Origin: Pedobacter sp. WC2423
Lineage (GTDB): Bacteria > Bacteroidota > Bacteroidia > Sphingobacteriales > Sphingobacteriaceae
Direction: 5' to 3'
DNA: 64,000 nt
Assembly: GCF_040822065.1 (NCBI RefSeq)
Contig: NZ_CP162005.1
Coordinates: forward strand, 5,022,001 to 5,086,000
Position numbers and translations under genes: made by a program. This document shows, in pieces, positions 48,517-56,836 of the stretch (positions within the stretch are counted from its first letter, which is position 1; every line of letters begins with the position of its first letter). The notes below the pieces were generated by a model. The model saw nothing but the letters and a program-made list of their open reading frames with translations, searched no databases and was not told the DNA's origin.

Positions 48517-50451
48517 TTATTTAGCTTTGTTTTTGCTTTCTTCGCCTTCCATTTGCTCTTTCAATTGTGCAAGAACACCTAGATCACCAAGAGTTGATTT
48601 CTCAACTGAATCTTTAACTTTTTTAACTGCATTGCTTGAAGCTTTAGCATCTTTTTTCTTAGTAGCTCTTTCTTCAGCAGCAACTTCAGCTTTAGCCTCT
48701 TCCCAGATACGGGCGTGAGAAACAACGATACGTTTAGCATCTTTGTTAAACTCAATGATTTTGAAGTCATTGGTTTCTTCAGCTTTGATAGTAGTACCAT
48801 CTTCTTTAGCCATGTGTTTAGTTGGAACGAATCCTTCTACACCATATGGTAAAGCAATAACAGCACCTTTATCAGTTACTTTAACAACAGTTCCCTGGTG
48901 AATTGAATCTAACGTGAAGATAGTTTCAAAAGTATCCCAAGGGTTTTCTTCTAATTGTTTATGACCTAAGCTTAATTTACGGCTATCAACGTCTAATTCT
49001 AAAACAACTACGTCTAATGTATCACCAACTTTAGTGAATTCGTTAGGGTGGTTAACTTTTTTAGACCATGAAAGATCAGAGATATGGATTAATCCATCAA
49101 TACCTTCTTCAATTTCCACGAATACACCGAAGTTAGTCATGTTTTTAACTACAGCAGTATGTTTGCTTCCGATAGGATATCTTTCAGCAACATTTTGCCA
49201 TGGATCCTGAGTTAATTGCTTAATACCTAAGCTCATTTTGCGTTCGTCTCTGTCTAAAGTTAATACTTCAGCTTCGATTTCATCGCTAACTTTCAAGAAT
49301 TCCTGTGGGCTGCGTAAGTTTTGAGACCATGACATTTCTGAAACGTGAATTAAACCTTCAACGCCAGGAATGATTTCTAAGAATGCACCGTAATCAGCTA
49401 CAGTAACGATTTTACCTTTAACTTTAGATCCAACAACAAGGTTAGTATCTAAACTTTCCCAAGGGTGTGGAGTTAATTGTTTTAAGCCTAATGCGATACG
49501 TTTTTTCTCGTCATCAAAGTCAAGAACAACAACGTTGATTTTCTCATCTAAGCTCAATACTTCTTTTGGATGCTCTATGCGGCCCCATGAAATATCAGTA
49601 ATGTGAAGTAAACCGTCAACACCACCTAAATCGATGAATACACCGAAGTCAGTAATGTTTTTAACAGTACCTTCTAATACCTGACCTTTTTCAAGTTTAG
49701 ATACGATCTCAACTTTTTGACTTTCTAAATCGTCTTCGATTAAGATTTTGTGTGATACTACAACGTTTTTAAATTCGTGGTTGATTTTCACAACTTTGAA
49801 TTCCATTGTTTTACCTACATAAACATCGTAATCACGGATCGGTTTGATGTCGATCTGAGAACCAGGTAAGAAAGCTTCAACACCCATGATGTCAACGATA
49901 AGACCACCTTTAGTACGGCTTTTAACAAATCCGTTGATGATTCTGTCATTGTCAAGGGCTTCGTTGATAGATTCCCAAGATCTCTGGGTTTTAGCTCTTT
50001 TACGAGATAAAATCAATTGACCATTTGCGTCTTCCGGAGCTTCAACAAATACATCAACTGTGTCACCGATTTTCAAATCAGGTGTATCACGGAATTCAGA
50101 AGTTGATACTAAACCGTCAGATTTAAATCCTACGTTTAATACAACGTCTTTATTGTTGATAGATACAACAATACCGCTGATAATTTCACCCTGATTGATT
50201 TGATTGAAAGTATCGGTATACATGTCTTCAAACTTTTTACGGTCTTCGTCCGAGTATTTTCCGAAAGCTTTATCGTCTGCATCCCAGTCAAAGTCCTGAT
50301 CTGGTGTTGCTAGTGATGATTTGATCTGTTCGATCGACAATGAATCTGCTTCAGATTCAATGGTTTCTTTTTCAGTCAGACGAGCGTCTGCACCTTGTAA
50401 TTCGGCTTTTTTAGCCTCTAATTCTTTTTCTGCTACTTGTTTTTTTGCCAT
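48517..50451 (-). CDS. rpsA: 30S ribosomal protein S1 (644 aa)
   Basis: It holds about six S1 RNA-binding motifs in a row, e.g. GEIISGIVVSINNKDVVLNV, EGTVKNITDFGVFIDLGGVD and GSKHTAVVKNMTNFGVFVEI, with repeated GLIHISDLSWSK-type ends. An N-terminal acidic extension (residues 1-90) and a Lys-rich C-terminus are typical of Bacteroidota. It recruits mRNA to the 30S subunit. It follows cmk, an order conserved in many bacteria. The start region has a strong Shine-Dalgarno sequence and an overlapping out-of-frame ATG. Confidence 0.95.
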   Translation of the reverse strand: MAKKQVAEKELEAKKAELQGADARLTEKETIESEADSLSIEQIKSSLATPDQDFDWDADDKAFGKYSDEDRKKFEDMYTDTFNQINQGEIISGIVVSINNKDVVLNVGFKSDGLVSTSEFRDTPDLKIGDTVDVFVEAPEDANGQLILSRKRAKTQRSWESINEALDNDRIINGFVKSRTKGGLIVDIMGVEAFLPGSQIDIKPIRDYDVYVGKTMEFKVVKINHEFKNVVVSHKILIEDDLESQKVEIVSKLEKGQVLEGTVKNITDFGVFIDLGGVDGLLHITDISWGRIEHPKEVLSLDEKINVVVLDFDDEKKRIALGLKQLTPHPWESLDTNLVVGSKVKGKIVTVADYGAFLEIIPGVEGLIHVSEMSWSQNLRSPQEFLKVSDEIEAEVLTLDRDERKMSLGIKQLTQDPWQNVAERYPIGSKHTAVVKNMTNFGVFVEIEEGIDGLIHISDLSWSKKVNHPNEFTKVGDTLDVVVLELDVDSRKLSLGHKQLEENPWDTFETIFTLDSIHQGTVVKVTDKGAVIALPYGVEGFVPTKHMAKEDGTTIKAEETNDFKIIEFNKDAKRIVVSHARIWEEAKAEVAAEERATKKKDAKASSNAVKKVKDSVEKSTLGDLGVLAQLKEQMEGEESKNKAK

Positions 50452-50462
50452 TAATCATTTAA

Positions 50463-50493
50463 TCTCCTTTTCCCTTTAGGGATTGCAAAGATA
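50463..50493 (-). promoter_or_regulatory. rpsA -7 box and strong Shine-Dalgarno sequence
   Basis: On the minus strand TATCTTTG (50486-50493) is a -7 box, then AAAAGGAGA (50463-50471) pairs with the 16S 3' end. Between the SD and the rpsA ATG (50451) are about 12 nt, but only 5 nt separate it from a different ATG at 50458. Such a strong SD is unusual in Bacteroidota. Confidence 0.6.
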
Positions 50494-50610
50494 GAAATTA
50501 ATATTTTTAAAGAAAGAATTTTTTAATAAATGTTGTTGATTTTGAACAGTTTGCCTTATTTAATATGTATTTCGAATGACAATCGGGTGTTAATTCCCCG
50601 AATTTCGCTT

Positions 50611-51297
50611 TCAGGCCAGCTGAGGAATGTAAGGGGTAACTTTATTTAATGCGAATTCAAGCTGTTCTGCTGGCGTAATTTCTGTATTGTCCAGAATGAT
50701 AGCATCTTCAGCACGAATAAGCGGACTTTCTTTTCTTGTGGTGTCTGCATAATCACGGTGTGCCAGATTTTCAAAAACATCTTCTAATGACGTTTTGTTA
50801 TCACCTTTACTTTGCAATTCTTTGAATCTTCTTTCTGCTCTGACTTTAGGATCTGCGGTCATAAAAAGTTTAACCTGAGCATCAGGAAATACAGTAGTGC
50901 CGATATCGCGTCCATCCATCACGATGTTCTTGGATTTACCCATGCGCTGCTGTTGTTTCACCATTTCCTTGCGTACCTGTTTCAAGGCTGATATTTCACT
51001 TACAGTTTCAGAAACCGGCATTTGTCTGATTTCCTCCGAAACTTCTTCACCATTTAAAGTAATGTGCGATTCATAATCTCTGGAATGGAAATTCAGTTCA
51101 ATGTGCTGAAGAGCATCGGCTACTGCCGCCTCATCATTTACATTTGTATGATTGCGTATAAAATATAAAGTCACTGCCCTGTACATTGCACCACTATCGA
51201 TATAGATAAAACCTAATGTTTTAGCTAATGCTTTTGCCAGCGTACTTTTACCGCATGAAGAATAACCATCAATGGCCACAACTACATTTTTTCTCAT
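50611..51297 (-). CDS. cmk: (d)CMP kinase (228 aa)
   Basis: It phosphorylates CMP and dCMP. N-terminal P-loop AIDGYSSCGKSTLAKAL at residues 8-24; then YIDSGAMYRAVTLYFIRNH and IVMDGRDIGTTVFPDAQVKL with the nucleotide-binding DGRDIGT; lid region ERRFKELQSKGDNKTS. Length fits the family. Upstream of rpsA on the same strand with a 159-bp gap that holds its own rpsA promoter. Divergent from arfB. Confidence 0.95.
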   Translation of the reverse strand: MRKNVVVAIDGYSSCGKSTLAKALAKTLGFIYIDSGAMYRAVTLYFIRNHTNVNDEAAVADALQHIELNFHSRDYESHITLNGEEVSEEIRQMPVSETVSEISALKQVRKEMVKQQQRMGKSKNIVMDGRDIGTTVFPDAQVKLFMTADPKVRAERRFKELQSKGDNKTSLEDVFENLAHRDYADTTRKESPLIRAEDAIILDNTEITPAEQLEFALNKVTPYIPQLA

Positions 51298-51304
51298 ATG
51301 GATG

Positions 51305-51362
51305 CAAATATACTGTTTTAAGGGTTTTTTAAAATACTATTACAGAAAAAGAATTATTTTTG
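51305..51362. promoter_or_regulatory. Divergent promoters of cmk and arfB
   Basis: TATATTTG on the minus strand (51305-51312) faces cmk, and TATTTTTG on the plus strand (51355-51362) faces arfB. Neither has a clear TTG at -33. Both boxes lie very close to their start codons (7 and 5 nt between). Confidence 0.5.
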
Positions 51363-51367
51363 CGCTT

Positions 51368-51790
51368 ATGTATAAAGACAGAAAAGAACTTGTTAAATCG
51401 CTCACCTTTAAAACTTCCAGAAGTGGGGGCAAAGGTGGCCAGAATGTCAACAAGGTTTCCAGCAAAGTAGAAGTGATCCTTCATGTGGAATCAGCGGAAT
51501 TTTTTACCACCGCAGAGAAACTATTGCTTGCAGTGCGCCTTGCAAACCGGATTGACACGGAAGGTAATCTTCATGTAGTGTCTCAGGAAGACAGAAGCCA
51601 GCTTGTAAATAAGGAGCAAAGCATTATCAAATTAATGGCATTACTGAAAGGCGGCCTTCATGTAGACAAAAAAAGAAAACCGACACACACGCCAAAAAGT
51701 GTAATCCTGAAAAGGAAAAGCGACAAAAAATCAATTGCAGTAAAAAAAGAGAACAGAAAAAAGCCAGGTATGGATACCTGGCTCAATTAA
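51368..51790 (+). CDS. arfB: Alternative ribosome-rescue peptidyl-tRNA hydrolase ArfB (140 aa)
   Basis: Release-factor-like protein that frees peptides from stalled ribosomes. The catalytic GGQ is in SRSGGKGGQNVNKVSSKVEV near residues 16-35, and the C-terminal tail is basic (KRKPTHTPKSVILKRKSDKK, KKENRKKPG), as needed to enter the empty mRNA channel. Start set at ATG 51368; a frame from 51272 would overlap cmk and lacks support. Length matches ArfB (about 140 aa). Confidence 0.92.
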   Translation: MYKDRKELVKSLTFKTSRSGGKGGQNVNKVSSKVEVILHVESAEFFTTAEKLLLAVRLANRIDTEGNLHVVSQEDRSQLVNKEQSIIKLMALLKGGLHVDKKRKPTHTPKSVILKRKSDKKSIAVKKENRKKPGMDTWLN

Positions 51791-51821
51791 TTTATAAAGA
51801 TTTTAGTTAAAGCCAGGCGGA

Positions 51822-52775
51822 CTATCTGAATCTGTAAGCTACCGTAGCTGACCCCCACTGATGTGCTCTTGCAGTACTTTTAATTTCCTTCGTTTTAAAT
51901 ATAACGCCGAAATCCGCAGTAAAACGATCCACACTGTAATCAATTCCCAATTGCTGTGCAAATACAACAGGTTTCTGACTAAAAGTTACCGGACTGTTGT
52001 TGTTAAACATACTGCCCTGTATAGTTGCATCATAAGCCACCACATTTAACTGAGGTTTAGCATAGAAAAACATTTCTCTTTTAACCAGTGATTTGGTTTT
52101 GGCATTATTGCCGATAGCCGCATGTGTATAAGCTGAATTAAATAGCTGATTCAGATTCCCTGTTCTGAAAAGTAATCCTGCACCTGCACCACTGAAAGTT
52201 GTCCCCAGGTTTGCATAACCTTCAAAAGATAGTTCAACTGCATTTCCTGCTGTACGTGTCAATAGTTTTGTATACTGTGCAGAAAGGTTAATAGCCAGTT
52301 CATTTTTAATCTGATAATCCCATCCGCCAACATCATAGAAGCCAAATGTTTTATGCAGTAATTTCTGACCTGCCTCACCCAGAGAATTCTTTCCGGTTGT
52401 TCCGATCTGCGCACTGGCAGTGATGATACTCTCGTCACTGTAAAACCAGTTCATTGTACCGCCAGCATACAGGTATCCGGCAAAAGGACGATCTTGCGCA
52501 GCCGGATCGGGTGCATATCCTGAATAAGGGTTAAACATCATTTGTCCAACGCTGATTTCGTAGGTTTTCTTTTCCAGTCCGGATTTTAGTTTTGACTGGT
52601 CTGTTGCATGACGGAAGTACAGGAACAATCCGTTCGTGTAATAACGGTCAGAGCCCTGACCAAGATAAGAATCGTTGTCGCTTTTAAAACCAACCTCATT
52701 TTTAAAATATTGCGAATAAGCAAAAGAAGAGCAGCATAGTAAGATGAATAGGATTGAATATCCGGTATACTTCAT
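51822..52775 (-). CDS. LpxR family lipid A deacylase-like outer membrane protein (317 aa)
   Basis: A signal peptide (MKYTGYSILFILLCCSSFAY) and a barrel with the LpxR entry motif: FKSDNDSYLGQGSDRYYTNG, where the Asn-Asp and Asp-Arg-Tyr-Tyr-Thr residues form the calcium site and active-site region. LpxR removes the 3'-acyloxyacyl group of lipid A. The C-terminal strand ends GSATVAYRFR. The activity of this copy is inferred. It is followed by convergent arfB and preceded by the terminator of lon. Confidence 0.85.
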   Translation of the reverse strand: MKYTGYSILFILLCCSSFAYSQYFKNEVGFKSDNDSYLGQGSDRYYTNGLFLYFRHATDQSKLKSGLEKKTYEISVGQMMFNPYSGYAPDPAAQDRPFAGYLYAGGTMNWFYSDESIITASAQIGTTGKNSLGEAGQKLLHKTFGFYDVGGWDYQIKNELAINLSAQYTKLLTRTAGNAVELSFEGYANLGTTFSGAGAGLLFRTGNLNQLFNSAYTHAAIGNNAKTKSLVKREMFFYAKPQLNVVAYDATIQGSMFNNNSPVTFSQKPVVFAQQLGIDYSVDRFTADFGVIFKTKEIKSTARAHQWGSATVAYRFR

Positions 52776-52790
52776 GTGGATTATAAAAAA

Positions 52791-52815
52791 AAAGCCCCGG
52801 TTATTCCGGAGCTTT
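52791..52815 (-). terminator. Terminator of lon
   Basis: Arms aaagccccgg and ccggagcttt (one G-U pair on the transcript) with a 5-nt loop; on the minus strand a T run follows. It lies 30 bp after the lon stop. Confidence 0.85.
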
Positions 52816-52845
52816 AAATATAGGAGTTAAAATTTATCTGCGCAA

Positions 52846-55320
52846 TTAGTTTGCGACTACTGGTTTAACTTTGATAGTCAGATCCTGGGCATCTTTAACC
52901 TGATCTTTCATTAGCGCCAGCTCAATTACTTCTCTCATTTCAGTTACATAATGGAAATTAAGATCTTTAATATAACTTTCTTTAATTTCCAGGATGTCCT
53001 TACGGTTAGACTTACATAAGATGATATCTTTAATGTTTGCTCTTTTCGCTGCAAGAATCTTTTCTTTAATTCCACCTACTGGCAAAACTTTACCACGAAG
53101 CGTAATCTCACCTGTCATGGCTAAATTAGATTTCACTTTACGTTGTGTAAAGGCCGAAGTTAAAGCAGTCAGCATAGTAATACCTGCAGATGGACCATCT
53201 TTAGGCGTTGCACCTGCCGGAACGTGTACATGAATATCCCAAAGGTCAAAAAGCTGGTTATCTATGCCAAATAATGCCGCATGGGCTCTCAGGTAGGCAA
53301 GTGCGATAACAGCTGATTCTTTCATGACATCACCCAGATTACCAGTCAAAGTTAATTTTCCTTTTCCAGGGCTCAGACTTGCTTCTATAAACAGAATATC
53401 ACCACCAACTTGTGTCCAGGCCAGTCCGGTAACTACACCAGCAACTTCATTGCCTTCATATAAGTCTTTGTCATAAATAGGGGCACCTAAAATACGTTCC
53501 ACATCTTCCAGACTTAAAGCAGGCTCATAAGTTTCTTCCATCGCAATTTTAGTCGCGACACCACGGACCAGCGAACCAATCTTTTTCTCTAAACCACGAA
53601 CGCCTGATTCACGTGTGTAATCTTCAATTACCTTTTCAATCAGACTTGGTTTTAAAACAATATCTTTTGTTTTAATGCCATGCTGTTCCTTTTGTTTGGG
53701 TAAAAGATATTTTTTAGCAATCTCTATTTTTTCTTCAATCGTATAGCCATTCACTTCAATGATTTCCATACGATCCAGTAAAGCAGGCTGGATCGTACTT
53801 AATGAATTGGCTGTAGCGATAAACAATACATTGGACAAATCGTAATCTGTTTCAACATAGTGATCATTGAAAGCGCTGTTTTGCTCAGGATCTAACACCT
53901 CTAATAAAGCAGAAGAAGGGTCTCCTCTGAAATCAGAACCAACTTTATCAATCTCATCCAGGACAAATACCGGATTAGCAGCCCCTGCTTTTTTGATAGA
54001 CTGAATAATACGGCCTGGCATTGCACCAATATATGTTTTTCTATGTCCGCGGATTTCAGCTTCATCTCTGATACCGCCCAATGCCATACGGACATATTTA
54101 CGGTTCAATGCTTTCGCGATTGATTTACCCAACGAAGTTTTACCAACTCCCGGAGGGCCTACCAAACAGATGATTGGCGCTTTCATATCACGTTTCAGCT
54201 TCAGGACAGCCAGATATTCAATAATACGCTGTTTTACTTTCTCTAGTCCGAAGTGATCTTTATCTAATACTCTTTGTGCACGTTTAAGATCGAAATTATC
54301 TTTAGTGAAATCATTCCATGGTAAATCAAGTAACAATTCAAGGTAATTGATCTGTACAGAATAATCAGGAGCAGCAGGATTCATTCTTCCCAGCTTTTCC
54401 AGTTCTTTACCAAAATGATCTTTCACTTGTACTGACCATTTTTTCTTTTTCGAACGTATTTCAAGCGCTTCATATTCCAGGTCTGAAGAGTTTCCTCCCA
54501 ATTCTTCCTGAATTGTTTTCAGTTGCTGGTTTAAGAAGTAATCTCTTTGCTGTTTGTCTAAATCAACACGTACTTTAGATTGGATCTGGTTTTTTAATTC
54601 CAGCATCTGAAGTTCCAGTGTCAGCAATTCCATAACCATTAAAGCTCTTGCTCTGAGATTGTCCATTTCAAGCATTTTCTGCTTGTCTTTGACATCTGCA
54701 TTCATATTGGAAGAGATGAAATTGATCAGGAAAGAAGTGCTTTCAATATTCTTAAGTGCCATTGCAGCCTCACTTGGAATATTCGGTGACAGCTGAATAA
54801 TCTGTGAAGACATCTCTCTGATAGAAGCTACCAGTGCTTTGAATTCTTTATCTTTTTTATGCTTTGCCTCATTAAATTTACTGATAGTAACTTTAATATA
54901 GGGCTCAGACTGTACCTCTTCAATTAATCGGAAGCGTTGTTTTCCCTGGATGATCACAGTAGTATTGCCATCAGGCATCTGCAGCATTTTAATAATATGT
55001 GCTACGGTACCGACTTTATTTAACTGCTCAAAGGTCGGATCTTCAATAGATACATCGAGTTGAGAAACCACACCAATAATTTTGTCACCTTTATAGGCTT
55101 CTTTTATCAGTTTTATAGACTTGTCCCTTCCAACGGTAATTGGGATGACAACTCCAGGAAATAATACCGTATTTCTCAATGGAAGTATAGCAAGTATCTC
55201 AGGGGTTTCTTCGTTATTCATCTCATCTTCATCCTGTTGAGACATTAAAGGGAAAAATTCCGTATCTTCATTTATGATGGGTAGTGCATTGCCAAAATCA
55301 AACTGATCTTTTATACTCAT
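52846..55320 (-). CDS. lon: ATP-dependent protease La (Lon) (824 aa)
   Basis: N-terminal substrate domain (about 40-245, LAILPLRNTVLFPGVVIPIT), then a coiled region, the AAA+ domain with Walker A GPPGVGKT at about 391-398 and the Walker B FVLDEIDKVG, and the protease domain with the catalytic Ser in PKDGPSAGITM near residue 711 and the Lys in GGIKEKILAAKRAN. Length fits bacterial Lon. A Ser-Lys dyad protease of damaged and regulatory proteins. It is a single gene. Confidence 0.97.
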   Translation of the reverse strand: MSIKDQFDFGNALPIINEDTEFFPLMSQQDEDEMNNEETPEILAILPLRNTVLFPGVVIPITVGRDKSIKLIKEAYKGDKIIGVVSQLDVSIEDPTFEQLNKVGTVAHIIKMLQMPDGNTTVIIQGKQRFRLIEEVQSEPYIKVTISKFNEAKHKKDKEFKALVASIREMSSQIIQLSPNIPSEAAMALKNIESTSFLINFISSNMNADVKDKQKMLEMDNLRARALMVMELLTLELQMLELKNQIQSKVRVDLDKQQRDYFLNQQLKTIQEELGGNSSDLEYEALEIRSKKKKWSVQVKDHFGKELEKLGRMNPAAPDYSVQINYLELLLDLPWNDFTKDNFDLKRAQRVLDKDHFGLEKVKQRIIEYLAVLKLKRDMKAPIICLVGPPGVGKTSLGKSIAKALNRKYVRMALGGIRDEAEIRGHRKTYIGAMPGRIIQSIKKAGAANPVFVLDEIDKVGSDFRGDPSSALLEVLDPEQNSAFNDHYVETDYDLSNVLFIATANSLSTIQPALLDRMEIIEVNGYTIEEKIEIAKKYLLPKQKEQHGIKTKDIVLKPSLIEKVIEDYTRESGVRGLEKKIGSLVRGVATKIAMEETYEPALSLEDVERILGAPIYDKDLYEGNEVAGVVTGLAWTQVGGDILFIEASLSPGKGKLTLTGNLGDVMKESAVIALAYLRAHAALFGIDNQLFDLWDIHVHVPAGATPKDGPSAGITMLTALTSAFTQRKVKSNLAMTGEITLRGKVLPVGGIKEKILAAKRANIKDIILCKSNRKDILEIKESYIKDLNFHYVTEMREVIELALMKDQVKDAQDLTIKVKPVVAN

Positions 55321-55593
55321 TAATAGGCCTTTCTAGAATAAAAAAACGACAATGTGACAGTCTGCCGTTTATAAAAATTATAATTATATATTGGTGGGTA
55401 TAATTTCAACTCCTGTGCCAAACATTGAATATCGGTTTTTATCTGTTAAAAAGTCAGAATATGTAAAATTATTTGACTGGCTTATCATATTTTCACTTTT
55501 TGAACGTTTACCCTTTAAATATCAATAAATGATACGTAAATTATGGGTAATAATACCTATCATTTTATATCTTTATTCTTTATTAAATAAAAT

Positions 55594-56223
55594 TTGATGA
55601 ACTACATTAAAAAAGCGCTTATACTATTTTTGGTTGTTTCTGCCAATGCCGCTTTCGCTCAAAGCGGAAGTTACGATAAATTAGGAATGCAGGCAATGAT
55701 GAAAGGTGATTATAAAGGGGCTGTTGCTCAGTTAGAAAAAGCCGATTCTAAAACTCCAAATAATCCAAGTGTATTAAAGATGCTGGGATATTCTTATTTT
55801 CAATGTGGTAATTTTGAGAGTTCTATTGAAACTTACAGCAGGCTGATCACCGTAAAACCTTCTGACTATTCGGCTTATTACTACAGAGGTAAAGCAAGAC
55901 AGAATGTAGCAAATGATCCGAAGGAATCTTTGAACCAGATGCGTGATACATTTTATCAGTCAGCGATTAAAGATTTTACCAAAGCAATTGAGATTAACGG
56001 AGAAGAAGATACTCAATTGTTGCAAAACAGAGGTTTAGCTTATAAAGATTATGCAATTTATAAATCTTATAAAATCAAGAAACGCGTAGATAAAGATGCT
56101 TGTATTGTATTGTTTAACAATTCAGTTGCAGATTTCCAGAAAGTATTAACTGTTCAGCCTTTGCGTAAGGATATTATTTCATTGATAGACTATGTGAAAG
56201 CACAGGTTGCAAGTTTGAAATAG
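55594..56223 (+). CDS. Secreted TPR protein (209 aa)
   Basis: A signal peptide (MNYIKKALILFLVVSANAAF ends at AFA-Q) and three TPR-like units: LGMQAMMKGDYKGAVAQLEK, LKMLGYSYFQCGNFESSIET and YYYRGKARQNVANDPKESLN. It lacks a lipobox, so it is periplasmic. Function is unknown; such small TPR proteins often act in outer membrane assembly. Divergent from lon with a 270-bp gap and convergent with the gene at 56306. Confidence 0.8.
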   Translation: MMNYIKKALILFLVVSANAAFAQSGSYDKLGMQAMMKGDYKGAVAQLEKADSKTPNNPSVLKMLGYSYFQCGNFESSIETYSRLITVKPSDYSAYYYRGKARQNVANDPKESLNQMRDTFYQSAIKDFTKAIEINGEEDTQLLQNRGLAYKDYAIYKSYKIKKRVDKDACIVLFNNSVADFQKVLTVQPLRKDIISLIDYVKAQVASLK

Positions 56224-56226
56224 AAC

Positions 56227-56288
56227 AAAATATTATCAATAAAAAAAGCCAGAGATTAATCTCTGGCTTTTTTTATTGATAATATTTT
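56227..56288. repeat. Perfect 62-bp palindrome, bidirectional terminator
   Basis: Two 31-bp arms (56227-56257 and 56258-56288) are perfectly complementary with no spacer. The centre is the GC-richer agagatt-aatctct with gcc/ggc; the ends are AT-rich. It lies between convergent genes and has T runs in both directions. Confidence 0.9.
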
Positions 56289-56305
56289 TTGAAGATCAAC
56301 AGATT

Positions 56306-56836
56306 TTATTTGAATCTTCCTGTAATTGCATAACTTTTTCCATTCAGCAGTTTAATGTTCTGCGTTTTCCTGACCTCATATAAGCTATCAGGAAAGTAAG
56401 AAAGCGTATCATTTGAAGTATACAGTGAATTGGTATTGCTGATCAGCAGCTTTATGCCGTAAATCTTACCATTTCTATAGTTTACTACAAGCGATTTTAC
56501 GGGTACCTTCTCCTTGTCGGAAAGATAAGTTTCTGAATCTTTAGTTTTTTCTGTTGTAAACAATCCCTGCCAGGCAGATTTATTGATGTCAGCATCAGAA
56601 AAAGAGGATAATTCTTTTGGCCAGTCTGCAATCTTCAGTTTTTTACGTTCCGAGGCTTTATTCACAATAACGGTTTTATCAATCTCAGGATTTAATGCCG
56701 TTAAACGTTTAGCCTCCTTCGCTATATAATCCTTCAGATCGAAATAAGCCAAAGGTGCATGCTTGTTTTTGGGCGCTGTAGAAGTACAGGCCGCAAAAAC
56801 TAAAATGCTTAAAGAAAGGAATGACAGTTTCTTCAT
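56306..56836 (-). CDS. Small predicted lipoprotein (176 aa)
   Basis: The signal MKKLSFLSLSILVFAACTST has the lipobox VFAAC at about Cys17. The mature part is soluble (APLAYFDLKDYIAKEAKRLT and so on), with a beta-rich C-terminus that ends YAITGRFK. No family is recognised. It overlaps the gpmI stop by one base, so the two are co-translated; the link in function is not obvious. Confidence 0.8.
   Translation of the reverse strand: MKKLSFLSLSILVFAACTSTAPKNKHAPLAYFDLKDYIAKEAKRLTALNPEIDKTVIVNKASERKKLKIADWPKELSSFSDADINKSAWQGLFTTEKTKDSETYLSDKEKVPVKSLVVNYRNGKIYGIKLLISNTNSLYTSNDTLSYFPDSLYEVRKTQNIKLLNGKSYAITGRFK

Noticed and set aside
51272..51790. 172-aa form of ArfB starting at 51272
   Set aside because: The first 32 residues overlap the cmk start and do not look like any ArfB N-terminus; the ATG at 51368 gives the normal length.
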